This document shows positions 1-7,300 of a stretch of 10,558 nt of DNA, one piece after another. The position numbers and the translations under genes were made by a program. The stretch spans positions 1 through 10,558 of the forward strand of contig JAVEDG010000131.1 in NCBI GenBank assembly GCA_030841245.1, read 5' to 3'. The notes beneath the pieces were generated by a model. It saw only the letters and a program-made list of their open reading frames with translations, was not told the origin of the DNA and did not search any database. Position 1 is the stretch's first letter. Each line of letters starts with the position of its first letter. The stretch comes from Actinomycetota bacterium (GTDB lineage: Bacteria; Actinomycetota; Actinomycetes; JACCUZ01).

Positions 1-119
1 CGTCAGGCCTGGGACTCCGTCAGGCCTGGGACTCCGTCAGGCCTGGGCTCCGTCAGGCCTGGGGCTCCGTCAGGCCTGGGGCTCCGTCAGGCCTGGGGCT
101 CCGTCAGGTCTGGGGGTTC
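1..119. repeat. Tandem array of seven ~17-bp units, open at left edge
   Basis: Seven head-to-tail units start at 1, 18, 35, 51, 68, 85 and 102. Unit lengths are 17, 17, 16, 17, 17, 17 and 18 bp. The plus-strand unit is CGTCAGGCCTGGGRCTC with small variations; the last unit is the most diverged (CGTCAGGTCTGGGGGTTC). Each of the first six units contains the perfect 8-bp palindrome CAGGCCTG, so neighbouring units can pair as 8-bp stems with loops of about 9 nt. The array probably continues beyond position 1. The minus-strand kinase gene ends inside it: its TGA lies in the unit at 85-101, and its last residues are encoded by the two rightmost units. A role as transcription-end structure for that gene is inference; there is no T-tract. 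Confidence 0.93.
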
Positions 120-1628
120 CCTCGGGCTGACCTCGACCTCGACCAGCGCCTCGACACCCGCGGCACCGGCCGACCCGCCGGCCGGCCCACCGACCGACCG
201 AAGGGCCATCCGCCCCCCCAGCTCGTCCTGGACCAATGCGCGCACGATCTGCAGGCCGAGACCGCCGTCGTGCGCCGGGTCGAAGCCGACCGGCAGCCGG
301 CCGCCGTCGTCGGTCACGGTGACCCGCAGCAGCCCGGCCGACTCGCCCGCCGCCGTCGATCCCGAGCGCTCGACCCGCACGACCACCTCGCCGCCGCCGT
401 CGGCGAGGCCGTGCTGCACGGCGTTCTGGACCAGCTCGACGAGGACCAGCGCCATCGGCGTGGCCACCTCCGGAGGGAGGTCACCGAAGCTGCCCTCCCG
501 GCTGACCCGCACCGGGCGGTCGGCGAGCCCCACCATCGCGACCACCCGGTCGGCGACGTCGTCGAACGGCACGTGCGGCTCGATCGCCCGCGACAGCGTC
601 TCGTGGACCAGCGCGATCGACCCGACCCGGCGCTCGGCCTCCTCGAGCGCGTGGCGCGCCGGCGCCTGCTCGTCGCCGGGCAGGCGCCGGGACTGCAGCC
701 GCAGCAGGGCCGCGACGGTCTGCAGGTTGTTCTTGACCCGGTGGTGGATCTCGCGGATCGTCACGTCCTTGCCCACCAGCTCGCGTTCGCGGCGGCGCAG
801 CTCGGTGACGTCACGGCACAGGACCAGCGCGGCGGTGCGCACGCCGCCGGCCACCAGCGGGATCACCCGCAACCGGACCGTTGCCCCGGCGGCCTCGACC
901 TCAGCCTGACGGGCGGCCCAGCCGCTGACCACTGTCGACAGCGCCTCGTCGGCCGGCTGGGAGCGGCCGGCCAGCCGGGCGGTCACGTCCCCGAGGTGAG
1001 CGCCGACCAGGTCGGTCGCGAGCCCGAGACGCCGGTACGCCGAGAGGGCGTTGGGGCTGGCGAAGGTGACCAGCCCCGCCTCATCCAGGCGGACCAACCC
1101 GTCGCCGACCCGCGGAGACCCCTCGCGGCCGACCGAGTCGCCGGGGCTGGGGAAGCGCCCCTCCGCGACCATCAGCGCCAGGTCGTCGGCGGTGCGCAGG
1201 TAGGTCAGCTCGAGCCGGCTGGGGGTCCGCGCGGTCGCCAGGTTCGTGTGCCGGCTGACCACCGCGATCACGCGACCGTCCCGCCGGACAGGGATGGTCT
1301 CCTCGCGGACCGGCACGTCGTCTGCCCAGTCCGGGTCGCGCTCACGGCAGATCCGGCCCTCGTCGTACGCCGTGTCGAGCTGCGGTCGACGGCCGCGGGC
1401 GACCGTGGTGCCGACCACGTCGTCGTGGTGCACCGTCGGGCCGGTCGTGGGACGCACCTGTGCGCCCGCGAGGAACCCGCTCCCGTCGGCGAGCGGCAAC
1501 CAGAGCACCAGGTCGGCGAAGGACAGGTCGGCGAGCAGCATCCAGTCGGCCAGCAGCCCGTGCAGCAGGTCCAGGTCGGCACCGCCGAGGCCGGTGCGCT
1601 CCCCGCCCAGCTCCTGCAGCGACGGCAC
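87..1628 (-). CDS. pdtaS: PdtaS-like cytosolic sensor histidine kinase (GAF-PAS-HisKA_2-HATPase)
   Basis: 513 residues with a GTG start, close to the ~500 of M. tuberculosis PdtaS (Rv3220c). Domains in order: N-terminal PdtaS-type GAF domain (about 1-155, with LLADLSFADL at 31-40 and TGPTV at 62-66); PAS-like domain (about 172-280, with ASPNALSAY at 190-198); HisKA_2 dimerisation and phosphoacceptor motif IREIHHRVKNNLQ at 291-303, where His296 is the likely phosphorylated residue; HATPase_c domain with N-box ELVQNAVQHG (398-407), TDDGG (439-443) and GGLGLQIVR (455-463). There is no signal peptide or membrane helix. In the known system PdtaS phosphorylates PdtaR, an ANTAR-domain RNA-binding antiterminator; no PdtaR is in this window. 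The start is chosen because VPSLQEL aligns with the known N-terminus and a -10-like box lies just upstream. Oddities are a Gly/Ala-rich insertion near 480-490, a C-terminal tail encoded by a tandem repeat, and loss of two cysteines known from the M. tuberculosis protein. The gene is divergent from bioA. Confidence 0.93.
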   Translation of the reverse strand: MPSLQELGGERTGLGGADLDLLHGLLADWMLLADLSFADLVLWLPLADGSGFLAGAQVRPTTGPTVHHDDVVGTTVARGRRPQLDTAYDEGRICRERDPDWADDVPVREETIPVRRDGRVIAVVSRHTNLATARTPSRLELTYLRTADDLALMVAEGRFPSPGDSVGREGSPRVGDGLVRLDEAGLVTFASPNALSAYRRLGLATDLVGAHLGDVTARLAGRSQPADEALSTVVSGWAARQAEVEAAGATVRLRVIPLVAGGVRTAALVLCRDVTELRRRERELVGKDVTIREIHHRVKNNLQTVAALLRLQSRRLPGDEQAPARHALEEAERRVGSIALVHETLSRAIEPHVPFDDVADRVVAMVGLADRPVRVSREGSFGDLPPEVATPMALVLVELVQNAVQHGLADGGGEVVVRVERSGSTAAGESAGLLRVTVTDDGGRLPVGFDPAHDGGLGLQIVRALVQDELGGRMALRSVGGPAGGSAGAAGVEALVEVEVSPREPPDLTEPQA

Positions 1629-1641
1629 CCAGCCAAGCCTA
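1629..1641 (-). promoter_or_regulatory. Candidate -10 box for pdtaS, possibly leaderless
   Basis: On the minus strand, TAGGCT (1641 to 1636) fits the actinobacterial TANNNT -10 pattern. It lies 7 nt ahead of the GTG start at 1628, so transcription would begin at or next to the start codon. I see no Shine-Dalgarno-like stretch between the box and the start, and no recognisable -35 hexamer. This is inferred from spacing and pattern only. Confidence 0.45.
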
Positions 1642-1719
1642 GACGCCGCGACCAGGGCGGACGTGAGGGAGCCGCCGGCCGAGTCACGCCCCCGACGTCG
1701 TCCGGCGCGACCCGGTCCC

Positions 1720-1731
1720 TACGCTCGCCCT
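1720..1731 (+). promoter_or_regulatory. Candidate -10 box for bioA, leaderless spacing
   Basis: TACGCT (1720-1725) is followed by exactly 6 nt (CGCCCT) and then the GTG at 1732. This is the spacing expected if the first transcribed base is the G of the start codon. There is no ribosome-binding site between them and no clear -35 hexamer. It also argues for the start at 1732 rather than the longer open frame reaching back to 1246. Confidence 0.5.
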
Positions 1732-3051
1732 GTGACGAGCCGGCGGACGGCGGACCTGGTGGCCCGCGACCTGGGCAGCCTCTGGCACCCCTTCACCCAG
1801 CATGCGAGCTGGCCCGGTGACGACCCGATCGTGGTGGAGCGGGGCGAGGGCTGCTACCTCTACGACACCGACGGCAACCGCTACCTCGACGGCGTCTCGT
1901 CGCTGTGGCTGAGCGTGCACGGTCACGGCGTACCGGAGATCGACGCGGCGGTGCGCGACCAGCTCGGCCGGCTGGCTCACACGACGTTCCTCGGCCTCAC
2001 CCACGAGCCGGGGATCGAGCTGGCCGAGCAGCTGCTCGCGACCGCGCCGGACGGGCTGACCCGGGTCTTCTTCGCCGGCGACGGGTCCTCGGCGGTCGAG
2101 GCCGCGCTCAAGATGGCCTACCAGTCCAGGGTGCAGCGGGGCCGGCCCGGCGCGCTGTTCCTGCACGTGGCCGAGGGCTACCACGGCGACACCCTCGGGG
2201 CGGTCAGCGTCGGCGGCATCGACCTCTTCCACGGCACCTACCGGCCGATCCTGCTCGAGACGCGGCTGGTCGGCTCACCAGGTGTCCTCGGTCCCGGGCA
2301 GTCCCGCGCCCAGCGAGCCGCTGAGGTGCTCGACGAGATGCGCGCGGTGCTCGCCGGCGAGGACGGGCAGGTCTGCGCGGTCGTCGTCGAGCCGATGGTG
2401 CAGGCGGCCGGCGGCATGCTGACCCACGAAGCCTCGTTCGTGCGCGGGGTGCGCGCGCTCTGCGACGAGTTCGGCGCGCTGATGGTCGTCGACGAGGTCG
2501 CGACCGGGATCGGTCGCACCGGCCGGATGTGGGCGGTCGAGCACGCCGGGGTGGCGCCCGACCTGATGACGTGCGGGAAGGGCCTGACCGGCGGGTATCT
2601 GCCGCTGTCCGCGGTGCTGGCAACCGAGGAGGTCTACGCGGCGTTCCTCGGCACGCCGGCGCAGGGGCGCACGTTCTTCCACGGCCACTCCTACACCGCG
2701 AACCCGTTGTGCTGCGCGGCGGCGATCGCCAACCTCAGGCTGATCGAGTCCCGGGAGACCGTCGCGCACGCGGCCTGGGTCGGGGAGCGGATCGGCGAGC
2801 TGACCAAGGGGTTGGCGGAGTACGCCGGGGTCCGCGAGCTCCGCCGCATCGGGACCATGACTGGGATCGAGGTCGAGCCGGTGGCGGAGCGGACCGGGTT
2901 CGCGGTGTGCCGAGCGGCCCGGCGTCGCGGCGTCTGGGTCCGGCCGCTCGGTGACGTCGTGGTGCTGATGCCGCCGCTCGCCATCGGCGACGCCGACCTG
3001 GAGCTGCTCTGCGGCGCGGTGGACGAGAGCATCCGGGAGGTCGTGCGGTGA
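1732..3051 (+). CDS. bioA: Adenosylmethionine-8-amino-7-oxononanoate aminotransferase family (DAPA synthase), BioK-like
   Basis: A class III PLP-dependent aminotransferase of 439 residues, converting 7-keto-8-aminopelargonate (KAPA) to 7,8-diaminopelargonate (DAPA) in cytosolic biotin synthesis. Visible features: SLWHPFTQH at 16-24; SSLWLSVHGH at 56-65; PLP-phosphate region GDGSSAVEAALKMAYQ at 116-131; YHGDTLGAVSVGG at 150-162; VEPMVQAAGGM at 219-229; cofactor Asp254 in DEVATG; Schiff-base Lys283 in CGKGLTGGYLP; FHGHSYTANPL at 317-327; Arg404 in VRPLGD, matching the substrate-carboxylate Arg391 of E. coli. The family and step are secure. The amino donor is less so: several signature positions match Bacillus BioK, which uses lysine, rather than the SAM-using enzymes. 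The frame is open upstream to 1246, but that stretch has no family similarity and lies opposite pdtaS, so GTG 1732 is preferred. The stop overlaps the bioF start. Confidence 0.93.
   Translation: MTSRRTADLVARDLGSLWHPFTQHASWPGDDPIVVERGEGCYLYDTDGNRYLDGVSSLWLSVHGHGVPEIDAAVRDQLGRLAHTTFLGLTHEPGIELAEQLLATAPDGLTRVFFAGDGSSAVEAALKMAYQSRVQRGRPGALFLHVAEGYHGDTLGAVSVGGIDLFHGTYRPILLETRLVGSPGVLGPGQSRAQRAAEVLDEMRAVLAGEDGQVCAVVVEPMVQAAGGMLTHEASFVRGVRALCDEFGALMVVDEVATGIGRTGRMWAVEHAGVAPDLMTCGKGLTGGYLPLSAVLATEEVYAAFLGTPAQGRTFFHGHSYTANPLCCAAAIANLRLIESRETVAHAAWVGERIGELTKGLAEYAGVRELRRIGTMTGIEVEPVAERTGFAVCRAARRRGVWVRPLGDVVVLMPPLAIGDADLELLCGAVDESIREVVR
3035..3047 (+). promoter_or_regulatory. Strong ribosome-binding site for bioF inside the bioA end
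   Basis: GGGAGG at 3035-3040 lies 7 nt before the GTG of bioF at 3048. It is embedded in the last codons of bioA. With the GTGA overlap of stop and start, this supports translational coupling of the two genes and fixes the bioF start. It contrasts with the first gene of the operon, which has no visible ribosome-binding site. Confidence 0.75.
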
Positions 3052-4202
3052 CCGAGCTCCTGGCCGCCCTCGCCGCGCAGGCCCGCGCTCGCGAGGCGTC
3101 AGGGATGCGGCGGACCTTGCGACCCCGTGCGGCCGACGAGGACGTCATCGACCTGGCGAGCAACGACTACCTCGGTCTGGCGAGGCACCCGAAGGTGCGG
3201 GAGGCCGCAGCGGAGGCCGCCCTGACCTGGGGGGCGGGTTCGACCGGCTCGCGGCTGGTCACCGGGTCGACCGACCTGCACCACGGCTTGGAGGACGACC
3301 TCGCATCGTTCACCGGAGCGGGGGCTGCGCTGGTGTTCTCGTCGGGCTACCTGGCCAACCTCGGCGCGGTCGCGGGGCTCGCCGACCGGTCGACGACCGT
3401 CGTGTCCGACGCACTGAACCACGCGTCCCTGGTCGACGCCTGCCGGCTGAGCCGGGCGCAGGTCGTCGTCACAGCACACTGCGACGTGGCCGCGGTCGAC
3501 GCGGCGCTGGCCCGTTGTACGACGGAGCGTGCGGTCGTCGTCACCGACGCCGTCTTCTCGGTCGACGGCGACGCCGCGCCGATCGTCGAGCTGCACGCGA
3601 CCGCCCGCCACCACGGCGCGCTGCTGCTCGTCGACGAGGCGCACGCCCTCGGCGTGGTCGGGCTGCGCGGTGAAGGTGCGGTCGCGGCCGGCGGCCTGGC
3701 CGGCGAGCCCGACGTCGTGCGCACGGTGACACTGTCGAAGTCACTGGGGTCGCAGGGGGGCGCGGTGCTCGGCGACCCGGTCGTCGTCGAGCATCTGGTC
3801 AACACGGCGCGGTCGTTCATCTTCGACACCGGCCTGGCACCAGCTGCCGTCGCCGGTGCGGCGGAGGCCTTGCGCGTGCTGGCCGCCGAGCCCGCGATGG
3901 TCGACCGCGTGCGCGCTCGGGCGCGGGACCTCGCAGCGGCGCTGCGGGCGGGCGGGCTCGACCCGAGCTCGCCGGACGCGGCGGTGCTGTCGGCTCCGGT
4001 CGACTCCCCGGGGCGAGCGCTGGCGCTGGCCGAGGGCCTGCTCGACCTGGGGCTGCGGGTCGGCTGCTTCCGACCGCCATCGGTGCCCGACGGCGTGGCG
4101 CGGCTGCGCGTCACCGCGCGGGCCGACCTGCCCGACGGCGTACCCGCGCGGTTGACCGACGCACTGCTGGAGGTCGGCGGGCTCACCGCGTCGCGATCTT
4201 GA
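3048..4202 (+). CDS. bioF: 8-amino-7-oxononanoate synthase
   Basis: A PLP-dependent alpha-oxoamine synthase of 384 residues, the normal length for the family. It condenses pimeloyl-ACP/CoA with L-alanine to give KAPA, CO2 and the free carrier, supplying the substrate of the preceding bioA product. Motifs: LASNDYLGLARHP (36-48); GAGSTGSRLVTGST (62-75) glycine/PLP region; FSSGYLANLGAV (97-108); DALNHASLVDACRLS (121-135), with His125 expected to stack on the PLP ring; DAVFSVDGD (167-175); LLVDEAHALGVVG (193-205), with Asp196 and His199; Schiff-base Lys231 in TLSKSLGSQGG (228-238); FIFDTGLAP (257-265); RLRVT (352-356). It overlaps bioA by 4 bp (GTGA). Its last codons and TGA lie inside the first copy of the 9-mer repeat of the downstream spacer. 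The open frame ends in an apparent transcription stop, so no bioD or bioB follows. Confidence 0.95.
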   Translation: MTELLAALAAQARAREASGMRRTLRPRAADEDVIDLASNDYLGLARHPKVREAAAEAALTWGAGSTGSRLVTGSTDLHHGLEDDLASFTGAGAALVFSSGYLANLGAVAGLADRSTTVVSDALNHASLVDACRLSRAQVVVTAHCDVAAVDAALARCTTERAVVVTDAVFSVDGDAAPIVELHATARHHGALLLVDEAHALGVVGLRGEGAVAAGGLAGEPDVVRTVTLSKSLGSQGGAVLGDPVVVEHLVNTARSFIFDTGLAPAAVAGAAEALRVLAAEPAMVDRVRARARDLAAALRAGGLDPSSPDAAVLSAPVDSPGRALALAEGLLDLGLRVGCFRPPSVPDGVARLRVTARADLPDGVPARLTDALLEVGGLTASRS

Positions 4203-4205
4203 GGC

Positions 4206-4278
4206 GGCCGGAACCGATCAGACGCTCACCTGTTCTCAAGATCAGTAACGAATGTCGCGATCTTGAGCCGTTCCGGCC
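4206..4278. other. Nested stem structure in the convergent spacer
   Basis: An outer perfect 9-bp helix pairs GGCCGGAAC (4206-4214) with GTTCCGGCC (4270-4278). Inside it, a second perfect 9-bp helix pairs CTCAAGATC (4235-4243) with GATCTTGAG (4259-4267) around a 15-nt loop. The copy at 4195-4203 could compete for 4235-4243. Being palindromic, the structure is available in transcripts from either strand. Function is inferred: likely transcript 3' end formation or protection. Confidence 0.6.
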
Positions 4279-4298
4279 AGGTTCCCCTCGGACGGCGT

Positions 4299-4329
4299 CT
4301 CAAGATCACCGGAAAGAGGTGATCTTGAG
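4299..4329. terminator. Hairpin between bioF and gdh, likely bidirectional terminator
   Basis: A perfect 12-bp stem pairs CTCAAGATCACC (4299-4310) with GGTGATCTTGAG (4318-4329) around a 7-nt loop (GGAAAGA). It lies 97 bp after the bioF stop and 6 bp past the gdh stop, between converging genes. No U-tract follows on either strand, as is common for actinobacterial stem-loop terminators. The position is right for both transcripts; activity is inferred. Confidence 0.65.
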
Positions 4330-4335
4330 GGACGG

Positions 4336-7300
4336 TCAGCCGCGCAGCAGGGTGCGGATGGTGCGCAGCGCGACCGACAGCGTGGCCAGGTCGAAGGTGT
4401 CCGACTCCACGATCTCGGTCAGCGTGGCCTGGGCCCGTCCGACGCCCTCGGAGTTCTGCCGCTCCCAGTCCTCGATCCGCCGCTGCGGGTGCTGGTCGGA
4501 GGGCGTCGACGCGAGCACGGCGGTCGTCAGGCCGCCCAGCGCCGCGTAGAGGTCGTAGCGCAGCGCCGAGCGGGCCAGCGCCTGCCAACGGTCACCACGC
4601 GGCAGCGCCGTGATGCGGGTGAGCATCCGGTCGACCTCGATGCGCTCCGACACCGCGAAGTAGACGGCGGCCACCTCCTCGGCAGGCGTCTTCTCCTCGG
4701 CGGCGATCTCCACGATGTCGAGCAGGGAGAAGGAGTCGAGCAGCCCCGCCGTGTGCAGGGCCAGCGACGTCGGCACGCCCTGGCCCTCGAACTCGGCCGC
4801 ACGCATCTGCAGGCGCTCGCGCTCGACCCCGACGAGCAGGGTCGGGATCTTGGGGACGAGCGTGTCGATGTCGGTCTGGAAGTGCTCGATCTCGGCCTGT
4901 ACGTCGATGCTCGCCCGACGGGCCTGCAGAAGCCACCGGACGCTGCGGTCGAGCAGCCGCCTGGCCTCGAGGTAGAGCATCGCCTGCACGTGCGTCGGCA
5001 GCTGGTTGTCGAGCCCCTGGACGGTGGCCCAGAACTCCTCGAACCGGAACACCTCGCGGACCACAGAGAACGCGCGCAGGATCTCGGCCGGGCTGGCGCC
5101 GGTCTCCTCCCCGGCCCGGAAGACGTAGGTGATGCCGCCGCGGTTGACCAGGTCGTTGCTGAACCAGGTGGTGATGATCTCGCGGCGCAGCGGGTGGTCG
5201 TCGAACCGGTCGCCGAACTTGTCGACGAGCAGCGGCGGGAAGTACCGGCGCAACGCCCGGCCGAACCACGGCTCGTCGGGCAGGTCCGTGCCGAGGATCG
5301 CAGCGGTCAGCGTGATCTTCGAGTACGCCGCGAGCACGGCGAACTCGCTGGAGGTCAGCCCCTGGCCGGCCGCCATCCGCGCTTCGATGACCGAGTTGCT
5401 CGGAAGGAATTCCAGTGACCGGTTCAGCTCGCCGCGCTCCTCGAGGTACTTGATGAACCGCTTGTGCACCGAGAGCATCTGGGGCGCCTGGACCCGCGCG
5501 TTGCCGAGCAGCACGTTCTGCTCGTAGTTGTGCGTCAGGACCAGGCGCGCCACGTCGTCGGTCATCTCGGCGAGCAGCGCGTTGCGGTCGTCGCGGGTCA
5601 ACGCCCCGTCGCGCACCAGGTGGTCGAGCAGGATCTTGATGTTCACCTCGTGGTCGGAGGTGTCGACACCGGCCGAGTTGTCGATGGCGTCGGTGTTGAT
5701 CCGACCCCCCGACAGCGCGTACTCGATCCGGCCGAGCTGGGTGAAGCCGAGGTTGCCGCCCTCGCCGACGACCTTGCACTGCAGGTCACTGCCGTTGGCC
5801 CGGATCGCGTCGTTCGCCTTGTCGCCGGCGGCGGCGTGCGCCTCGGAGCTCGCCTTGACGTATGTCCCGATGCCGCCGTTCCAGAGCAGGTCGACCGGCG
5901 CCTCGAGGATCGCCCTCAACAGCTCCGGCGGGGTGAGGGAGCCGGCGTTGCGTGCCAGCCCGAGGCGCTCCCCGACCTGCGGCGAGATGCGGATCGACTT
6001 GAGGGAGCGCGGGTAGACGCCGCCGCCCTCGGAGATCAGCGAGGTGTCGTAGTCGCCCCAGGAGGAACGCGGCAGGTCGAAGAGCCGTCGCCGCTCGTCG
6101 TACGACGCCTCGGGGTCGGGGTCGGGGTCGAGGAAGATGTGCCGGTGGTCGAACGCGGCGACCAGCCGGATGTGGCGGGACAGGAGCATGCCGTTGCCGA
6201 AGACGTCACCGGACATGTCGCCGATGCCGGCGACCGTGAAGTCCTCGCTCTGGGTGTCGACGCCCATCTCGCGGAAGTGCCGCTTGACGGACTCCCACGC
6301 GCCGCGAGCGGTGATGCCCATGGCCTTGTGGTCGTAGCCGACCGACCCACCGGAGGCGAACGCATCACCCAGCCAGAACCCGTAGTCGTTCGCGACGCCG
6401 TTGGCGATGTCGGAGAACGTCGCCGTCCCCTTGTCGGCAGCGACGACGAGATAGCTGTCGTCCTTGTCGTGACGCACGACCTGCGGGGGCGGGACGACGG
6501 TCGACCGGCCGTCGACGTTGACCAGGTTGTCGGTGAGGTCCAGCAGCCCGGAGATGAACCTGCGGTAGCACGCGATGCCTTCGGCCTGCAGGGCCTCGCG
6601 GTCGGCGGCCGCGTCGCCGGTCGGCGCCGGCGGGCGCTTGAGCACGAACCCGCCCTTGGCGCCCACCGGCACGATCACGGCGTTCTTGACGGTCTGGGCC
6701 TTGACCAGGCCGAGCACCTCGGTGCGGAAGTCCTCGCGACGGTCGGACCAGCGCAGCCCGCCGCGAGCCACCGGGCCGAACCGCAGATGGACGCCTTCGA
6801 CGCGGGGGCCGTACACCCAGATCTCGAACTTGGGCCGTGGCGCCGGCAGGTCCGGCACGCGCTGCGGGTCCAGCTTGAAGGACACGTAGGGCTTCGGTGA
6901 GCCGTCGAGCTCGGTCTGGAAGAAGCTGGTGCGCAGTGTCGCGCGCATCGCGCCGAGGACGGAGCGCAGGATGCGGTCCTGGTCCAGGCTGGCCACCGAG
7001 TCGAGAGCCCCGTTGATCTCCTCGAGCAGGCCTTCCGCGACCTCCTCCGCGCCGGCGGCGTAGCCGGGATCGAACCGCGCCTCGAAGAACCGGACCAGCA
7101 GCCGCGCGATCGCGACGTTCGAGCTCAGGCACTCCTCGACGTAGGACTGGCTGAAGGTCATGCCGCCCTGGCGCAGGTACTTGACGTAGGCGCGGAGCAC
7201 CAGTGCCTGACGCCAGGTCAGGCCGGCGCGGAGCACGAGGGCGTTGAACCCGTCGTTCTCCGCCAGCCCGTGCCAGACCGCGGCGAAGGCGTCCTGGAAC

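Larger units (their letters stand above)
4195..4329. repeat. Cluster of five alternating GATCTTGAG / CTCAAGATC copies
   Basis: The 9-mer GATCTTGAG occurs at 4195-4203, 4259-4267 and 4321-4329. Its reverse complement CTCAAGATC occurs at 4235-4243 and 4299-4307. Forward copies 1 and 2, and the two reverse copies, are each exactly 64 bp apart, so the region looks like two degenerate 64-bp units (4191-4254 and 4255-4318) plus a third start. The units share the first 13 bp (TCGCGATCTTGAG) and a CTCAAGATCA block, with a diverged middle. The cluster fills the convergent bioF/gdh spacer and its first copy supplies the bioF stop codon. I cannot tell whether this is a local terminator array or one member of a genome-wide repeat family. 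Confidence 0.85.

Noticed and set aside
1..119. CRISPR array
   Set aside because: Units are contiguous ~17-mers with no unique spacers and no cas genes nearby; it is a simple tandem repeat.
1662..1688. CGTGA...TCACG inverted repeat in the divergent spacer as a biotin regulator operator
   Set aside because: The arms are only 5 bp with a 17-bp spacer and do not resemble BioQ or BirA sites that I know; chance occurrence is likely.
1246..1731. Upstream extension of the bioA reading frame, making a 601-residue protein
   Set aside because: The extra 162 codons are Arg/Ser-rich, show no family similarity, lie opposite pdtaS, and would skip the well-placed -10 box and GTG at 1732.
270..1820. 516-residue plus-strand open frame opposite pdtaS
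   Set aside because: Composition is typical of an antisense shadow in high-GC DNA (His/Arg/Asp/Gln-rich, no motifs), while the minus strand encodes a clear histidine kinase.
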